Source: Rhinolophus ferrumequinum (taxonomy: Eukaryota; Chordata; Mammalia; Chiroptera; Rhinolophidae). From it: 64,000 bases of DNA. The stretch is taken from positions 28,150,687 to 28,214,686 of the forward strand of contig NC_046305.1 of the NCBI RefSeq assembly GCF_004115265.2, read 5' to 3'. Positions 39,542 to 50,689 of this stretch are shown piece by piece (the stretch's first letter is position 1; every line of letters starts with the position of its first letter). The translations under genes were made by a program, and so were the position numbers. Below the pieces are notes generated by a model. That model saw only the letters and a list, made by a program, of their open reading frames with translations, was not told the origin of the DNA and searched no databases.

Positions 39542-39547
39542 TTTAAT
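39542..39547 (-). terminator. NHLH1: Candidate NHLH1 polyadenylation signal ATTAAA
   Basis: Reads ATTAAA on the minus strand, about 1.66 kb after the stop codon. It is the common variant of AATAAA and sits at the distance expected from the human transcript length. Confidence 0.5.
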
Positions 39548-39957
39548 TTTTCTTTTTGTATGAAGTCAGAAATGCAAACAGGAGGGAATCAGGACATACA
39601 GGACACAGACCCCTAGGGCCCACTTTTGGAGGTATTAGGAAGAATGAGAGTCATGGGGGAGGGCTGGAGATAGAAAAGAGGCCGGGGGTACTGGGGTGGG
39701 ATTGTCTGGGGATGGAGGTTGCTGAGGAAGGATCCAGGAACCCTGGAGCTAGAAGAGAGGCACCATCCCAGCGGACTAAGGTGTCAAAACAGATGGATCT
39801 GAGGAAGGGATGTGGGTGTGGTGAGCAAAGGAGTTCCCCACACACACTCAGAGTTGCAGAAGGAGCACAAAAGGGAATGGAGCAATCAGGGAGGAAGAAA
39901 GAGAGACCTGACTAGGGCAGCCAGGGCTCCCCTCACTCTGCCACAAAGTGCACAACT

Positions 39958-40032
39958 CAGCAATAAATAGTAATATTTATAAATAAATAAGTAAATAAAT
40001 AGATGAATAAATAAATACATACATAAATAATA
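39958..40032 (-). promoter_or_regulatory. NHLH1: AU-rich element in the NHLH1 3' UTR
   Basis: In the sense (minus) strand this stretch holds about eight ATTTA pentamers, several overlapping as ATTTATTTA. That is the pattern of class II AU-rich instability elements bound by Hu/ELAVL and TTP-family proteins. It lies about 1.2 kb past the stop codon. Alternatively it is a plain (TAAA)n microsatellite without function. Confidence 0.5.
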
Positions 40033-41205
40033 TCCTTGTAGAGCTAAGAGTTTGGTGTGAGGGAGGAGGAGCATGGTAAGTGCAGTGAGCTCATTTCTTC
40101 TACACAGGTCTGAGGGCCCTTGTTCTACTGCTCACCCAGGGCTACAATGAGCAGGTGGGGCTCAGCAATGGGGAGGGTTGGGGCAGAAATCCTGGAGGTG
40201 GAATGGGTGGGGGTCTCTTCCCTTGCTGAAGGCAGCTTAAGGTAGGAGAAAAAATATAGTAGACAGGCCTTAGGGCCTAGAGAGCTGAGCTTTCCCAGGA
40301 GGCAATGACAGGACACACCCTGGAGCTGAGGAGGAACTGGTGTGGGTTTGCACATTTTTGTGGTGGGCTGGGATGGAGGAAGCAGATGTGAGATCTGGCC
40401 CACCCTGGGCTGAGTTTGGGGACATCACCCCCCACCACAGGATCTAGGTTTCCCCTTCTCTTACTGCACCCAGGGAGGGAGAAAAATGGGATGGTCGGGG
40501 TTGGGAGGCAGCAGGCAGGGGGCCAAATAGCTCAGAGAGGGCAAGGCACTCACTACCAAGTAAGAGCCAAGCTGCATGTGCTAAGCCTCACGGACAAAAC
40601 AGAAAACAGTAAGAGTTTTTCCATAATTTTGGCTACTGGGATTCCCCTCACAGGGAATCTCACCAGACCCCTCCCCACCAGACCCCTCTGCCAAACTAAA
40701 CTGAGATCTCTGAGGAAGAAGCTCACCCCACTCTGAACCCAGCCTCCCCCCTTCCTATTCTGATGTCCCCTCCCTACCATGGGCAGGAGAAGCTGGCACA
40801 GGGAGGAAAAAGGATGGGAGACAAGGGGTGGGTCTGGGGTCTCTGAAAATTTGCATGTGGGGTAGAGAGGCAAGCAGCCCATAGAGAGCTAGGGGGACCC
40901 ACGTGTGGCTGGCTTAGTAAATACAACTAGGACTGTGTACTGACCTCCCAAGCAGACACTTCTAACCAGCTGGGCCCCAACCACCAACTGTAGGAGGTAC
41001 CCATGAGAACAGCCCTAGGATGCCTGTGTCCGTAATAGAAAGAAGCCTTCACGACAAGCAGAGAGGGGAGGGCACTCTGCCTAGGCCTGGGACTGGGGAC
41101 TCCATGCCAAGGTACAGGGCTGGGGAGGAGATGGAGGTTCTAGGCAGCGGGCCTTGAGAAGGGACCTAGAGAGACCAGGGGAGGACAGGCACATCCAGGA
41201 CTCCT

Positions 41206-41607
41206 TCAGACATCCAATACGTGGTTCAGGTAGGAGATGTAGCAGATGGCCAGGCGCAGGATCTCAATCTTGGAGAGCTTCTTGTCTGGGGGCAGTGTGG
41301 GCAGCAGCTTGCGCAGCTCTGCGAAAGCCAGGTTGAAGGCCTCCACGCGAATTCGCTCCCGCGTGGCGTGGGCAGTGCGGTACTTGGCTGTGGCCCGGCG
41401 CCGGCGACGCCGCTCTTCCCGGCTCAAGTGCTGCAGGTCTTTCCGGCCAGGCTCTCCTGGCTCCAGGCCCCGGGCCTGGCTCCCTCCTGTACCCCCGGGC
41501 CCAGCCCCATCAGGACCTGCACCGCCCCCACAGTCACTGAATCCTGACTCCGTCTCAGAGTGGGTGGGAGGCAGGTCCAGCTGCATGGTGTCTGAGTTGA
41601 GCATCAT
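41206..41607 (-). CDS. NHLH1: NHLH1 (HEN1), neuronal basic helix-loop-helix transcription factor
   Basis: The 133-residue protein is nearly identical, as I recall it, to human NHLH1 and has the same length. It is a nuclear, neuron-restricted bHLH factor that dimerises with E proteins and binds E-boxes to promote neuronal differentiation. The N-terminal half is acidic and G/P-rich ([20 protein letters not shown]). An arginine run (EERRRRRR, about residues 67-74) precedes the bHLH domain at about residues 75-130. There the basic region [14 protein letters not shown] carries the E-box-contacting Glu and Arg (ERxR), helix 1 is [12 protein letters not shown], the loop is PPDKK, and helix 2 is [20 protein letters not shown]. 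The start is the double ATG (MM) at 41607, matching human. The reading frame stays open upstream for 38 codons but with no ATG, only a GTG, so I do not extend it. The whole CDS lies in one exon, as in human. A short upstream ORF precedes it. Confidence 0.98.
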   Translation of the reverse strand: MMLNSDTMQLDLPPTHSETESGFSDCGGGAGPDGAGPGGTGGSQARGLEPGEPGRKDLQHLSREERRRRRRATAKYRTAHATRERIRVEAFNLAFAELRKLLPTLPPDKKLSKIEILRLAICYISYLNHVLDV

Positions 41608-41745
41608 GATGGAAGCTCCCTGCCCTGTGAGATCAGGATACCCTCCCCACCCCTCCCTTTGGAAGCCTGAAAGCTGGTTCTGGGAGGGGCAGGAAGGGCC
41701 TGGGATGTTGGGGTCTGCCACTGAGCTTGAGAAGTCAGAGCCACT

Positions 41746-41763
41746 TCAGGGTTCCATGGTCAT
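41746..41763 (-). promoter_or_regulatory. NHLH1: Short upstream ORF in the NHLH1 5' UTR
   Basis: In exon 2, between the acceptor and the main ATG, the minus strand reads ATG ACC ATG GAA CCC TGA, a five-codon frame MTMEP. The second ATG sits in ACCATGG, the optimal Kozak context. It ends 138 bases before the main start, a spacing that would allow reinitiation. Probable translational damping is inference. Confidence 0.55.
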
Positions 41764-42049
41764 GGTTCCAGCTGAAAGCCTGAAAGAGAGAAGGGGAAAT
41801 TGATAGGGAGGAAGAAAGGACAGCTCAGAGATGGGGAGGGCATGAGGAAGGTGTGAGATGGGCTGGGAGGGGGGAGGTACTGTAAATGTGGGGGAAGAAT
41901 CACAGAAACAGGGGAGGGGTGAGGGAGGGGGCAGAAGGAGAGATAGGCAGGTGGACCCTTGTAAAAGAGTAAGAGGAAGGATGGTAAGAAGGAAGAGAAT
42001 CCAGAAAGTGAGCGACAGGGAAGGAGAAGTGATGAGGAGGACATGGGGC

Positions 42050-43770
42050 AGGATAAAACTGAGCAAGAGGATTAACAACCTAAATGTAAGACCTAAAACA
42101 ATACAGTTGCTAGAAGAAAACACAGGATAAAGGCTTCATGACATTGGACTTGGCATTTATTTGTTGGATGTGACACCAAAAGCGCAGGCAACAAAAGCAA
42201 AAATAGACAAATGGGACTACATCAAACTTAGTATTTGTGCATCAAAGGACACAGTCAACAGAATGAAAAGGCCACCCACAGAATGGGAGAAAATATTTGC
42301 AAATCCTACAAGGTCTGACAATTAGGTTCGTGAATTCATCCTAGAAAAAGTGCTTACATACCTCATTGCTGAATATCACTATGGTCACCTTTGAAGTATT
42401 CCCCTTGGGAAGCTATGCACCGACAGCAGTGCCTAGTCCTACTCTTCAAAGCAATTTTGGAACTCTTTTTCTGGAATGGCCATCAGAGCTGCCGTCATAT
42501 TACCCTTGATGTCCTGAATGTCATCAAAATGTCTTCCTTGCAATATTTCCTTTATCTTTGGGTAAAGAAAGAAGTCATTGGAGGCCAGACCCGGTGAGTA
42601 GGGAGGGTGTTCCAATACAGTTATGTGTTTACTGGCTAAAAACTCCCTCACAGACAATGCCGTGTGAGCTAGTGCTTTGTTGTGATGGAAGAGCCATGAA
42701 TTGTTGGCAAAAAGTTCAGGTCATCTAACTTTTTCACGCAGTCTTTTCAGCACTTTGAAATAGTAAACTTGGTTAACTGTCCAGTTGGTACAAATTCATA
42801 ATGAATGATCCCTCTGATACCTAAAAGGATTAGCAACAGTGTTGCAACAAGTTCGCAAACTTAATTGTCATACCTTGTATATTTGATAAGGGGTTAAAAT
42901 CCAGAACATTATAAAAAACTACAACTGAACAAAACTACAGCTGAACTATTAAAAAATGGACAAAGAATTTGACTAGATATTTCTCCAAAGATGATATACA
43001 AATGGCCGTCAAACTTATGAAAAGAAGCTAACATCATTAATCATTAGAGAAATGCAAATCAAAACCACAATGAAATATCACCTCACACTCATTAGGATGG
43101 ATGCTTTCAAAAACACAGACAATAACAAGTGTTGAGGATATGGAGAAATTAGACCCTTATATTCTGTTGGTGGGATTGTAAAATTGTGCAACTACTATGG
43201 AAAACGGTATAGAGGAATATATCCAAAAGAATTAAAATTGGGAGGAAAAAAAGAATTGCAATCAGGACCTCGAAGAGATATCTGCCATCCAGTGTTCACT
43301 GCAGCATTATTCACAACTGCCAATGTACGAGAACAACCCAAAGTCCACTGACTAATGAATGAATAAAGAGTGGTGTATGCATACAATAGAGTATTATCAG
43401 CCTTAAAAAGGAGTGAAATCCTGTCACATGCTAGCCACACGGATGAACGTTGATGACATTCTACTAAGTGAAATAAGTCAGTCACAAAAAGACACATGTA
43501 TGTTTCCACTTATATAAGATATCTAGCCAACTTCATAAAAACAGAAAGTAGAATGGTGGTTACCAGGGGTTGGGGGAGGCTTAGAAGGGGAGGTGTTGTT
43601 CCATGGGTGTAGAGTTTCAGATTTGCAAGATGAAAAATTCTAGAGATCTGTTTCACAGAAATGTAAATATACTTAATACTATTGAACTGCACACTTAAAA
43701 TGGTAAATTTTATGTTCTGTTTTTTTACCACAATAAATTTTTGTTTTAATTAAAAGAAAAAAGGAAAAAA
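42050..43770 (+). mobile_element. Old L1 3' fragment in the NHLH1 intron, split by a mariner
   Basis: Plus-strand L1 ORF2 C-terminal sequence (ATGGGACTACATCAAACTTA, then GCAAATCAAAACCACAATGA after the mariner) and 3' UTR ending in an A-rich tail near 43745-43770. It inserted antisense to NHLH1. Excluding the mariner, about 1.15 kb remains. It is diverged and non-functional. Confidence 0.8.
42309..42877 (-). mobile_element. Internally deleted Tc1/mariner DNA transposon
   Basis: 569 bp with inverted termini (left CAAGGTCTGACAATTAGGTT; right, reverse-complemented, CAAGGTATGACAATTAAGTT) and the TA target duplication (42307-42308 and 42878-42879). On the minus strand a transposase C-terminal segment is readable, including HPPYSPGLASNDFFLYPKIK. 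The Asp in NDFFL is the third catalytic residue of the DD34D triad. Full-length mariners are about 1.3 kb, so the N-terminal DNA-binding part and first catalytic region are deleted. It is dead in itself, though both termini persist. Confidence 0.9.
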
Positions 43771-45329
43771 ATAACTGAACGAGATTGAAGCCACAGCTCC
43801 AAGAGAGGTTAGCTGTGACTCTAAACCTTTCCCAGTTGTGAGGAGAGAACTGCTAGCCTTGGCCCTGTGATTTCCTCCCTCCCAGGGCCCCTCGCCACCC
43901 TTTCTGCTTCTCTCTGTGTTGGGGTAGGGGGAGGCCAGGAAAAACACGCAGATTGCCCATTGTAGAGTGGACTGGGACATATGGAGCTCGGCACAGCTGC
44001 CCCAGCTCAGTCCCTCCTAGCCCACCCCCCGACTCCCAAACACGACCACTGCAGACACCAGATCCTACCACCCTGTACACTAGAATCAGGGGAAGGTATC
44101 TCATCTGGCCACAATCCCCCTGGTCAGGACCAGCTCTTTCCTCTAGCTCTGTTCTCAACACACTCAGCCCTTCTTATGCAAGGAAGATTGGAGAAAAGGA
44201 ACATAATCAGCTTTCTACTGTGCACCCTCCCACAGCCCAAGCTCAGTTCAGATATGGGCTACAGAAGAGGATGTGGACAGCTTCTTGAAGCCACCGTTAT
44301 TGGGCTTGGCTAAGGTTTGCTTGTCCCTGGGACCAGAGGAGTTCAAGGTAAGGCACAGGAACATGGCCTGGGAAGGATGAAGAAGAGGTTCTGCTTTAGG
44401 GGGTGTTAAGCAGGAACAGTGGGCCACTCACTGTGTGCTCAGCTGGACTTAATAGCCAGAAACAGAAGCACTGAGGCTCCCTCATAGTCTCCATCTCCCC
44501 TTTCTTACCAGCCCTCGCTCTCCTGCCTCACAGGGGTCAGGACCCCACAGCCTTGCCCCACCCCACTGCACAGAAGACAGGCTCAATTGTAGTCGACACA
44601 AATATTTACCAAGCTCTGGGGGTAGGGGGTGGCAGTGCAAGGTCATCAACATCTGACTGACATGTACGCACACAACCATAACAAAACAGAAGGTGGTTAG
44701 TCCTGAAATTTAGAACACACTCCATATTCTGGGGTCCAAAGGAACAGGAGGGGATGGCAGTAGTGTGGGAGGCCCCAAAATCAGTACCTTCCGATACACA
44801 TTCAGTGCCCCAACTCCCCACCCCCATGCTTCAGGAGTCCAGCTGCGGGGTTCTCAACACATCTATCACAGCTCGATTGTCCCTCTGCTTGGTCCCCATG
44901 TTCCTGCATCCCTGATCACTTTGCCATGCCCTCCCTTCCTTTCTGTCTGCTGCCAATCTGATACCTGGCCAATCTCCACCTGGCCCCACTGTCCTCCCCA
45001 GCTCCAGTCCTGGCAGCAGCTTCTATTTACCCATTAAGTCCTCACCCCAAAATCCACTTCTGGTCTCAAAGTTCCAGGCTCCGAGGATCAGAGAGAGCAG
45101 CAATTCCAAGCATTCAGGACAGGACTTTCTGCCCCCAATTCTGCCGTCCCCAACCCAATTGAAAATAGGTAGACCCACAGAGTCAAAGGGGAGAAGTGGG
45201 GAAGAGGGAGGTGCAGGGCAGAGAGACACAGCGCACTAGAGAGAGAACTAAAGAGAGGCTCTGGGAGGGGACTTGAGCCAGAGAGTGGGAGGGATACGCC
45301 CACCCCTCCCAGCCCGTTTCCCCCTTTAC

Positions 45330-45605
45330 CTAGGAGGACCCTGTGAGGGGATCCAAGCTGGTAGAACAGGGGCAGCGTTGACAGCCCCCGTCTTCTCTGG
45401 CTGCTCAGAGCTCATCCGTCTGCAAAGTTAGTGACCAGCTTTCTAGAGCCCTCGGGGGCAGCGCGATGTGGCTGTACAGGCTCCGGGGTGGATGAGAGGG
45501 GTACACATGGTGGGGATATAGAGCCCAGGTGGAGGGGGTGGGCTTGGCCAGGTACTGGGGCTACCAGTACTCACTCACAAGCCAGCGCACACACTCACAA
45601 ACACA
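45330..45605 (-). other. NHLH1: NHLH1 exon 1 (non-coding 5' UTR)
   Basis: The 3' border is a good donor, CCTCCTAG then GTAAAGG (last exon base 45330). The 5' border is estimated as about 25-30 bases downstream of the TATA repeat at 45630-45650. Human NHLH1 likewise has one non-coding first exon and a coding second exon, and the gene span (about 6 kb) agrees. Confidence 0.6.
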
Positions 45606-45629
45606 TACACACCTGAGCTGGCCCAGCCC

Positions 45630-45745
45630 TATATATATATATATATATATGGAGATACACACACACCCCCAGCTCTCCATTGGCTGGCTTAGGCTCCCCT
45701 CCTCATCAATATTAAACAGGCATGCCAGGCAGCCATTGGCAGAGA
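45630..45745 (-). promoter_or_regulatory. NHLH1: NHLH1 core promoter: (TA)n TATA element and two CCAAT boxes
   Basis: On the minus strand two CCAAT motifs (at 45735-45739 and 45679-45683) are followed by an uninterrupted (TA)10 tract at 45630-45650. Relative to a start near 45605 this puts a CCAAT at about -75 and TATA at about -25 to -45, which is standard spacing. The start site itself is inferred. Confidence 0.6.
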
Positions 45746-45749
45746 GACC

Positions 45750-46700
45750 TGGGAACCCTCTTGGGAGCTGGGGGCAGGGGCTGGCCCTGAGGTGGGGGGG
45801 TGGGGACAGGGAGTGGGGGAGCAGGGACATCTGTTCTCCATGCATATTTCATAAGCAAGAAATGGAGAGCTGGGGAAGGGGTGGGGCTGGGGCGAGAGCC
45901 AGGGCAGGATCACAGATGAACCCCTCACTCTCTCACACCAGAGGCGGCAGGGACAGAGACCCCCAGCAAGCCCGACTTAAGTGCCAGGGTCCCACCCTGA
46001 GTCCCATTGTGACTTTGACAGCTTCTTCCCTTGTCTCTTTTTCCTGGGGAAGAAGGCTCTCCAAGGTACAACAGGAAATCTAGAAAAGCACAAGTGGACA
46101 GCACTAAAACACAGAAAAGGACCCATGAGTCCCTGCCCTCACCAAGCTCTCATCCTTCATAAAGCTGGTACCCAACAGCCCCCTTGCCAAGCTGCCTGTG
46201 GCCACTCTTCAGGCCCCTGCCCTGGTCACCCTGACTCGATCACCCCAGGCACTCTTTCCCAGCCCCCATTCTCACACCTACCTCATCACAGGGGGTGGTA
46301 TCAGATTCCTGACATAGATCCCACAAGGAGCTTTTCTAGGCTACCCAGCCCAACCTGACCCACTGGGAATTAGGGGCTCTTAGGAGGAAAGAAGACAGGG
46401 CTAAAAGTAATGAAGTGGAGGAGAGAGGAAGAACCAGCATTGGAAGGACACTGGCGGAGGAGGCAGGACAGCCCGGGCAGGCTTCACATATGCTGGGGCA
46501 TCTAAAGAGCAATAAGAAAACTAGATACAAAATTATATGCAAATGAGCAGTGATTAAGTTCCTATCACTAGCTCAGCTGCCTCCAGCCTATGTGTGTTTC
46601 AGGGTGGCAAGAGCTGGTACCAAGGGAAGCACAGAGAGGCAGTGGGCTGGGTGTCAGTCTCTTAAGTTCTCTCCCCTGCTCAGCTATTGAATGTCTTCAT
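45750..46700. other. NHLH1 upstream flank, unique DNA
   Basis: Mostly GC-moderate unique sequence with purine-rich tracts and no recognised gene. Proximal regulatory sequence of NHLH1 is expected here but I cannot delimit sites. Confidence 0.4.
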
Positions 46701-46764
46701 TGAACCTTTGCAAGTATCCAGAAGGAACCATGGCTGGGAGGACTCCAAAGATAGTGTGCTACAG

Positions 46765-46925
46765 TGAAGAAAGCCCTGTCGGCTGTGTGACCTCCAACAA
46801 GTAAGGTAACCTCTTGAGCCTCAACTGTCCTTTTCTGTAAAATGGGGTTAATTCTAGCTGCTTCTTAGGTTGCCATGGAGATTAAGTGAGATAAGGTTTG
46901 TGAGCAAGCCCAGATCTTAGTAGTA
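46765..46925 (-). mobile_element. MIR SINE remnant
   Basis: Contains GGCTGTGTGACCTCCAACAA, CTCAACTGTCCTTTTCTGTA, AAATGGGGTTAATTCTAGCT and GAGATTAAGTGAGATAAGG, in MIR order. Confidence 0.7.
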
Positions 46926-48250
46926 CCACACACCACCTTCAGGCTGTTGGAGGTATTTGCCATTTCCCTTCTGCTGATCAACATTTTCTGGACTTCCTCC
47001 AGAGTGAGGCATTCTCTAAGGGAAGTTCTATAATTCCTCCTCAAGCTCCCCCACCCCCAGGTCTGGGACGTGCCAACTCCCACCTGGGCAGGCCCAGACA
47101 GGTGCCCAGGCACCAGCAGATGGGCTGAGCTGGAGGGGAAAGGAGGCTTGAGGAGGGGGGCTGGGGGGGCTGGGGATCAGGTGGCATCTCAGTTCTTGCA
47201 TCATCATTTCCATGGTACTGATTAAAAACCAATCTCCACCTAATGAGCCCCCAGCAACAACAATTCTACCTCCCCCACGCTCCTGCCCTCCACCCCATCC
47301 AAGAAATTGGGAGACTGAGAGACTCAGGCAAGCATGCCATGAGGGAGAGGAGAGATACAAACAAATAGGAGATGGAGAGGAAGTAGAGGAAATGAAGGGG
47401 GAGACATGGGGAGAGACTGAGACCCAGAGAAGAGAGAGAAAGATGAGAAAACAGAGTCATTGGGTAACAGACATGGGGAAGACTTGTCAAGGGGAGATGG
47501 AGACACAGAGGAGACAGAGATTTAAAAAAAAAGAGAGAGGATGGGAGCAGAATTGCCAGGTTGCCAAGGTTTTGTGGGAGACTCAGAGGTGCAAGATATG
47601 GCAGGGGGGTAGGGACATGAGAAAGACCTGAAAAGAGACCATTAAAGAGACACAGACCTGGGCAAAACACAGATGTGGAAAAACACAGATGTTCAGGGAT
47701 GGATAGATGCAGATACTGGGAGAGTGTCTTGAGTATCAGGAGGACAGGGTGCAGGAGACCTATAGACAAGGGAGAGGCAGAGCACAGATAGTTCTGAAGA
47801 ACAAAAAATACTCCAGACGAGAATAGGCGGGGAGACACGATAAACAGAACTATAGAGATGAGGGACTGCTACTGTTCCCAAAGGGTGAGACATTGAGGAA
47901 AACAGAGGCAGAACCTAGAGACCCTAGAAGCAGAAGGGAACCATGGCAAGAGGGGTGGCAGTGTGTGGAGAAGGGAGAAACAAGATCCCTGTTCCCAGCC
48001 TACCTCCTTTCAGGCCCTTTACCTCAGATCCTTTGACCCTGTAACCTTCAGCCTTGAAGCACTCAGTCCATACTGTCCCCAGTACAAGCTGAGGTTTGAT
48101 GGTAAAAAGGGGTCTGAGAGTGCTCTGTGATCACCTCCTCCTCCTGTGCACCTGGGGTCCCCAGTAAGTCTTCACTCAAGAATTCAGGTTTTGCTCCTCC
48201 AGGGAGTAGGTAAAGGAGAACATAAGCATGTGATAAAGAGAAGCTATAAG
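46926..48250. other. Intergenic DNA with a purine-rich tract
   Basis: The stretch 47320-47670 is strongly GA-rich on the plus strand (low complexity), which creates long spurious open frames on the other strand. No gene was recognised. Confidence 0.5.
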
Positions 48251-48254
48251 CATG

Positions 48255-48445
48255 GCGTGGTGTAAAGAACCACTAATTGTACTGAACTTGGGGCCAAGAG
48301 ACATGTCCTGGTGACCTTGGACAAGTCACTGAAACTTGACTGAGTCTGCTTTTGTCAACTATGAAGTGGGGATAATGTTGCCTTCCACATAGGGCTTTCA
48401 TCACACAATGCACGGGAAAGTGCAAGGTAAATTGTGAAATGCTCA
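48255..48445 (-). mobile_element. MIR SINE remnant
   Basis: GGTGACCTTGGACAAGTCAC, TTGTCAACTATGAAGTGGGG and ATAATGTTGCCTTCCACA follow MIR order. Confidence 0.65.
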
Positions 48446-50285
48446 CCCCAACCTTTACATCTACGCACGGTGATCTAAACGTGGCGAGAAGTTTTCCACA
48501 CATGTATATGGGGCATTATGGTTGAGGGAGGCTGGGGAGGCTCTGAGGTCAGCTCAGGTTGCCAGCAACCCGGGCTGGCCAAGGGGAAGGAACTCTGGAG
48601 TTGTGTGGGGGTCTTTGTTGAAAGCAGGGGCTGGGGATGGGGTAATGCCAATGGCTCTATGGTTATTGTCAGTTTACATTTTATAGGCGTTCTCTTTTTC
48701 AGTTGGGTACAATCTCTTTTCATATCCACACAGCCTTTGAGGTAGATTGGTGGGGAGGGAGGTTAGTGTGTAGGGAAGACTCTGGGGCCTAGGCCTAGTC
48801 CTTGAGGGTGGAGGGAGGGTCTTAGGAGCTGGGAAGCAGTGGGTTTGGCAGAAGAGGGGGTGACATATGTGGGGAGCCCTGGGGACCCAACCGGGCTAGC
48901 AGGCTGGCAGGGAGAGAAGATGGCATTAACCCTCGCTGTGCCACACTGCCTGACCTACTGCCTGACCCTTCCTGGGAGTGGCCCTTGGCTAGGGTTCTGT
49001 GTTCTGGGTCACAGCAGCAAGGCAGGAAGAAGCCAGTACATTCTTGGGTAGCAGTTGCAAATCTTAGATCTTCCATCTTTGTGTTTCTCTCTTTGCCTGC
49101 TTCCACATGATCTCGTCAGTCTGTCTTTCTTTCTCCACCTCTCTGAGCCTCTAGAAGGTGACAGCAGGTCTCCACTCTGGTTAACTACACAATCTGTCAC
49201 TCTCTGCTGTCAGCCAGGATAGAAGCCCCCCTTTTCAGCATCCGGGTCCCTGAGCCCTCTCATGCCCATGGCCCCCCAGGCCTTGCTGCCTTTGTCTCCT
49301 AAGGCAGCCTCTCCTTTCTTCGTTCTTCTCCACTCACCTCTCCTCAGCTCAGAGCCCATCTCCAATCTCATTATGACCTCCTATCACTGCAGGCTCCGCC
49401 CCCCCCTCCCCAAGCTTCTTCTCTTCCCTCCCCCATCCATCTGTCTTCCCTGAAGCTCTCTTCTTTGTGTCCACCCATCTGTCACCACCAGCTCTGGGCC
49501 CACTCCTCTCCCAGCCACGCCTATCTGGCCTTTCTCCCCTCAGGCTCCATTCAGTTCCCTGGTTCTCTCCAAGCATTCCCAGTCTCTCTCTCCTCCATCA
49601 GCCCTACTTGGTATCCCTACTTCCTATATCCCATGACCAGTTTGTTTTTTCCGGAAATCCTCTTTCATCTATTTTTCCTTCTTTCCCTCTAGTTTCTCTA
49701 ACTTCTCCTCAGTTGATGGAGAGGGGGAGGGAGAGTGGGGACTCTAGGGCCCTAGCCCCCAGCCCCTGAGCAGCCAGCCAGCCTGGGCCAGAGGCTAACA
49801 TTTACTCACAGTTGCATCACCATCTTAGACCTCCTGAGATGTTCCTGCATTCCTGCTCAAAGCTATCCCTGGCTGGAGATAGGGGCTATAGCTGCCCTTC
49901 TCTACAATGTGAGTGGGAGATACTCTACCTCTTGGGTGAGGATTCAGTTAGGAATAAACGTCTGACCTGAGGCCCATTCAGACCCTGACCTTCCAAGGGT
50001 CTCTGCTTCCCAAGCTCAACTTTCTAGAACTCCTCCTTCTTTTTGCAGATGGGATGCTGAGTGAAAGTCCTGTTTTTTGTGTGTTGTTTTTTTTTTTTAA
50101 ATCACATTAGGCCACAATTTCCCTAAATTCCTACTGTCTCTGGGTTAGTGCCTCTCAGGCCTCCCTCTCTAGAACTGACTCCACCCAATGCCTTAGAAAA
50201 GTTGAATTATCAACTTTTCAAGTCAGCCCTACCCCGACTTTAGGATGAAAGGGAGAAAGGGAGTCCACACAGAACCAGACATCAT
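48446..50285. other. Intergenic DNA between NHLH1 and NCSTN, no gene seen
   Basis: Unique and pyrimidine-rich sequence (about 49060-49700 is CT-rich). No exon, RNA gene or clear young transposon was recognised. A T-run lies at about 50088-50099. Confidence 0.45.
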
Positions 50286-50559
50286 AGCCAGGGTAGGGGG
50301 ACCTCAAAGATCAGCCCAATTCCATGTTCCATAGATGAGAACACTGGGGCCCAAGAGAGGGAGTACCCTTTTCAAAGTCACAGAGCATCAGGGCACACCA
50401 GAATATCTGGTCCTGAGCATTTCCCACAACAGGTAGTTCCTCCTTACTGGCCCCACCCAAAGCAAACCCTCCATCCTCTAGACTCAGGTAGAACCTGTTT
50501 ACAGCACTGATTTTGTTTTGCATGGAGTGCATGCTGCTTTGTTTATTTTGTGTCATGTC

Positions 50560-50680
50560 CCATCCTGCCACCTAGACTTTGGGTCTTCAGTCTCTGAGGG
50601 AAGGCGGCCTATCTCATACCCTTTTATGATGCCGGGACAGTGCCTTGCCCATAGCCATGCTCAATAAATGTTTATTACTG
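50560..50680 (-). mobile_element. L2 LINE 3' end remnant
   Basis: CTGAGGGAAGGCGGCCTATC, CCGGGACAGTGCCTTGCCCA and TGCTCAATAAATGTTTATTA, the conserved L2 terminal order. Confidence 0.6.
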
Positions 50681-50689
50681 CTGCAGCTG

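Larger units (their letters stand above)
39525..41779 (-). other. NHLH1: NHLH1 exon 2 (5' UTR end, whole CDS, 3' UTR)
   Basis: The splice acceptor is a pyrimidine tract followed by AG at 41781-41780 (minus sense TCTCTTTCAG, then GCTTTCAG), so the exon starts at 41779. It contains 172 bases of 5' UTR, the 402-base coding region and a long 3' UTR. The most likely end is about 39525, just past an ATTAAA signal at 39542-39547. The resulting ~2.25-kb exon plus the ~0.28-kb exon 1 agrees with the ~2.5-kb human mRNA. The exact cleavage point is not visible. Confidence 0.75.
41780..45329 (-). other. NHLH1: NHLH1 intron 1
   Basis: Bounded by the donor GTAAAGG at 45329 and the acceptor AG at 41781-41780 on the minus strand. 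It holds an old L1 fragment (42050-43770) that is itself split by a mariner element. The remainder (43771-45329) is unique DNA in which I see no further exon. CAGCTG E-boxes occur, for example near 43995. Confidence 0.75.

Noticed and set aside
41206-41721. 171-residue frame extending NHLH1 by 38 residues upstream
   Set aside because: The extension begins with GTG, not ATG, and human NHLH1 starts at the double ATG. I kept the 133-residue form.
47266-47838. 190-residue frame on the minus strand
   Set aside because: It is the shadow of a GA-rich low-complexity tract, with repetitive Ser, Leu and Pro and no exon-like borders.
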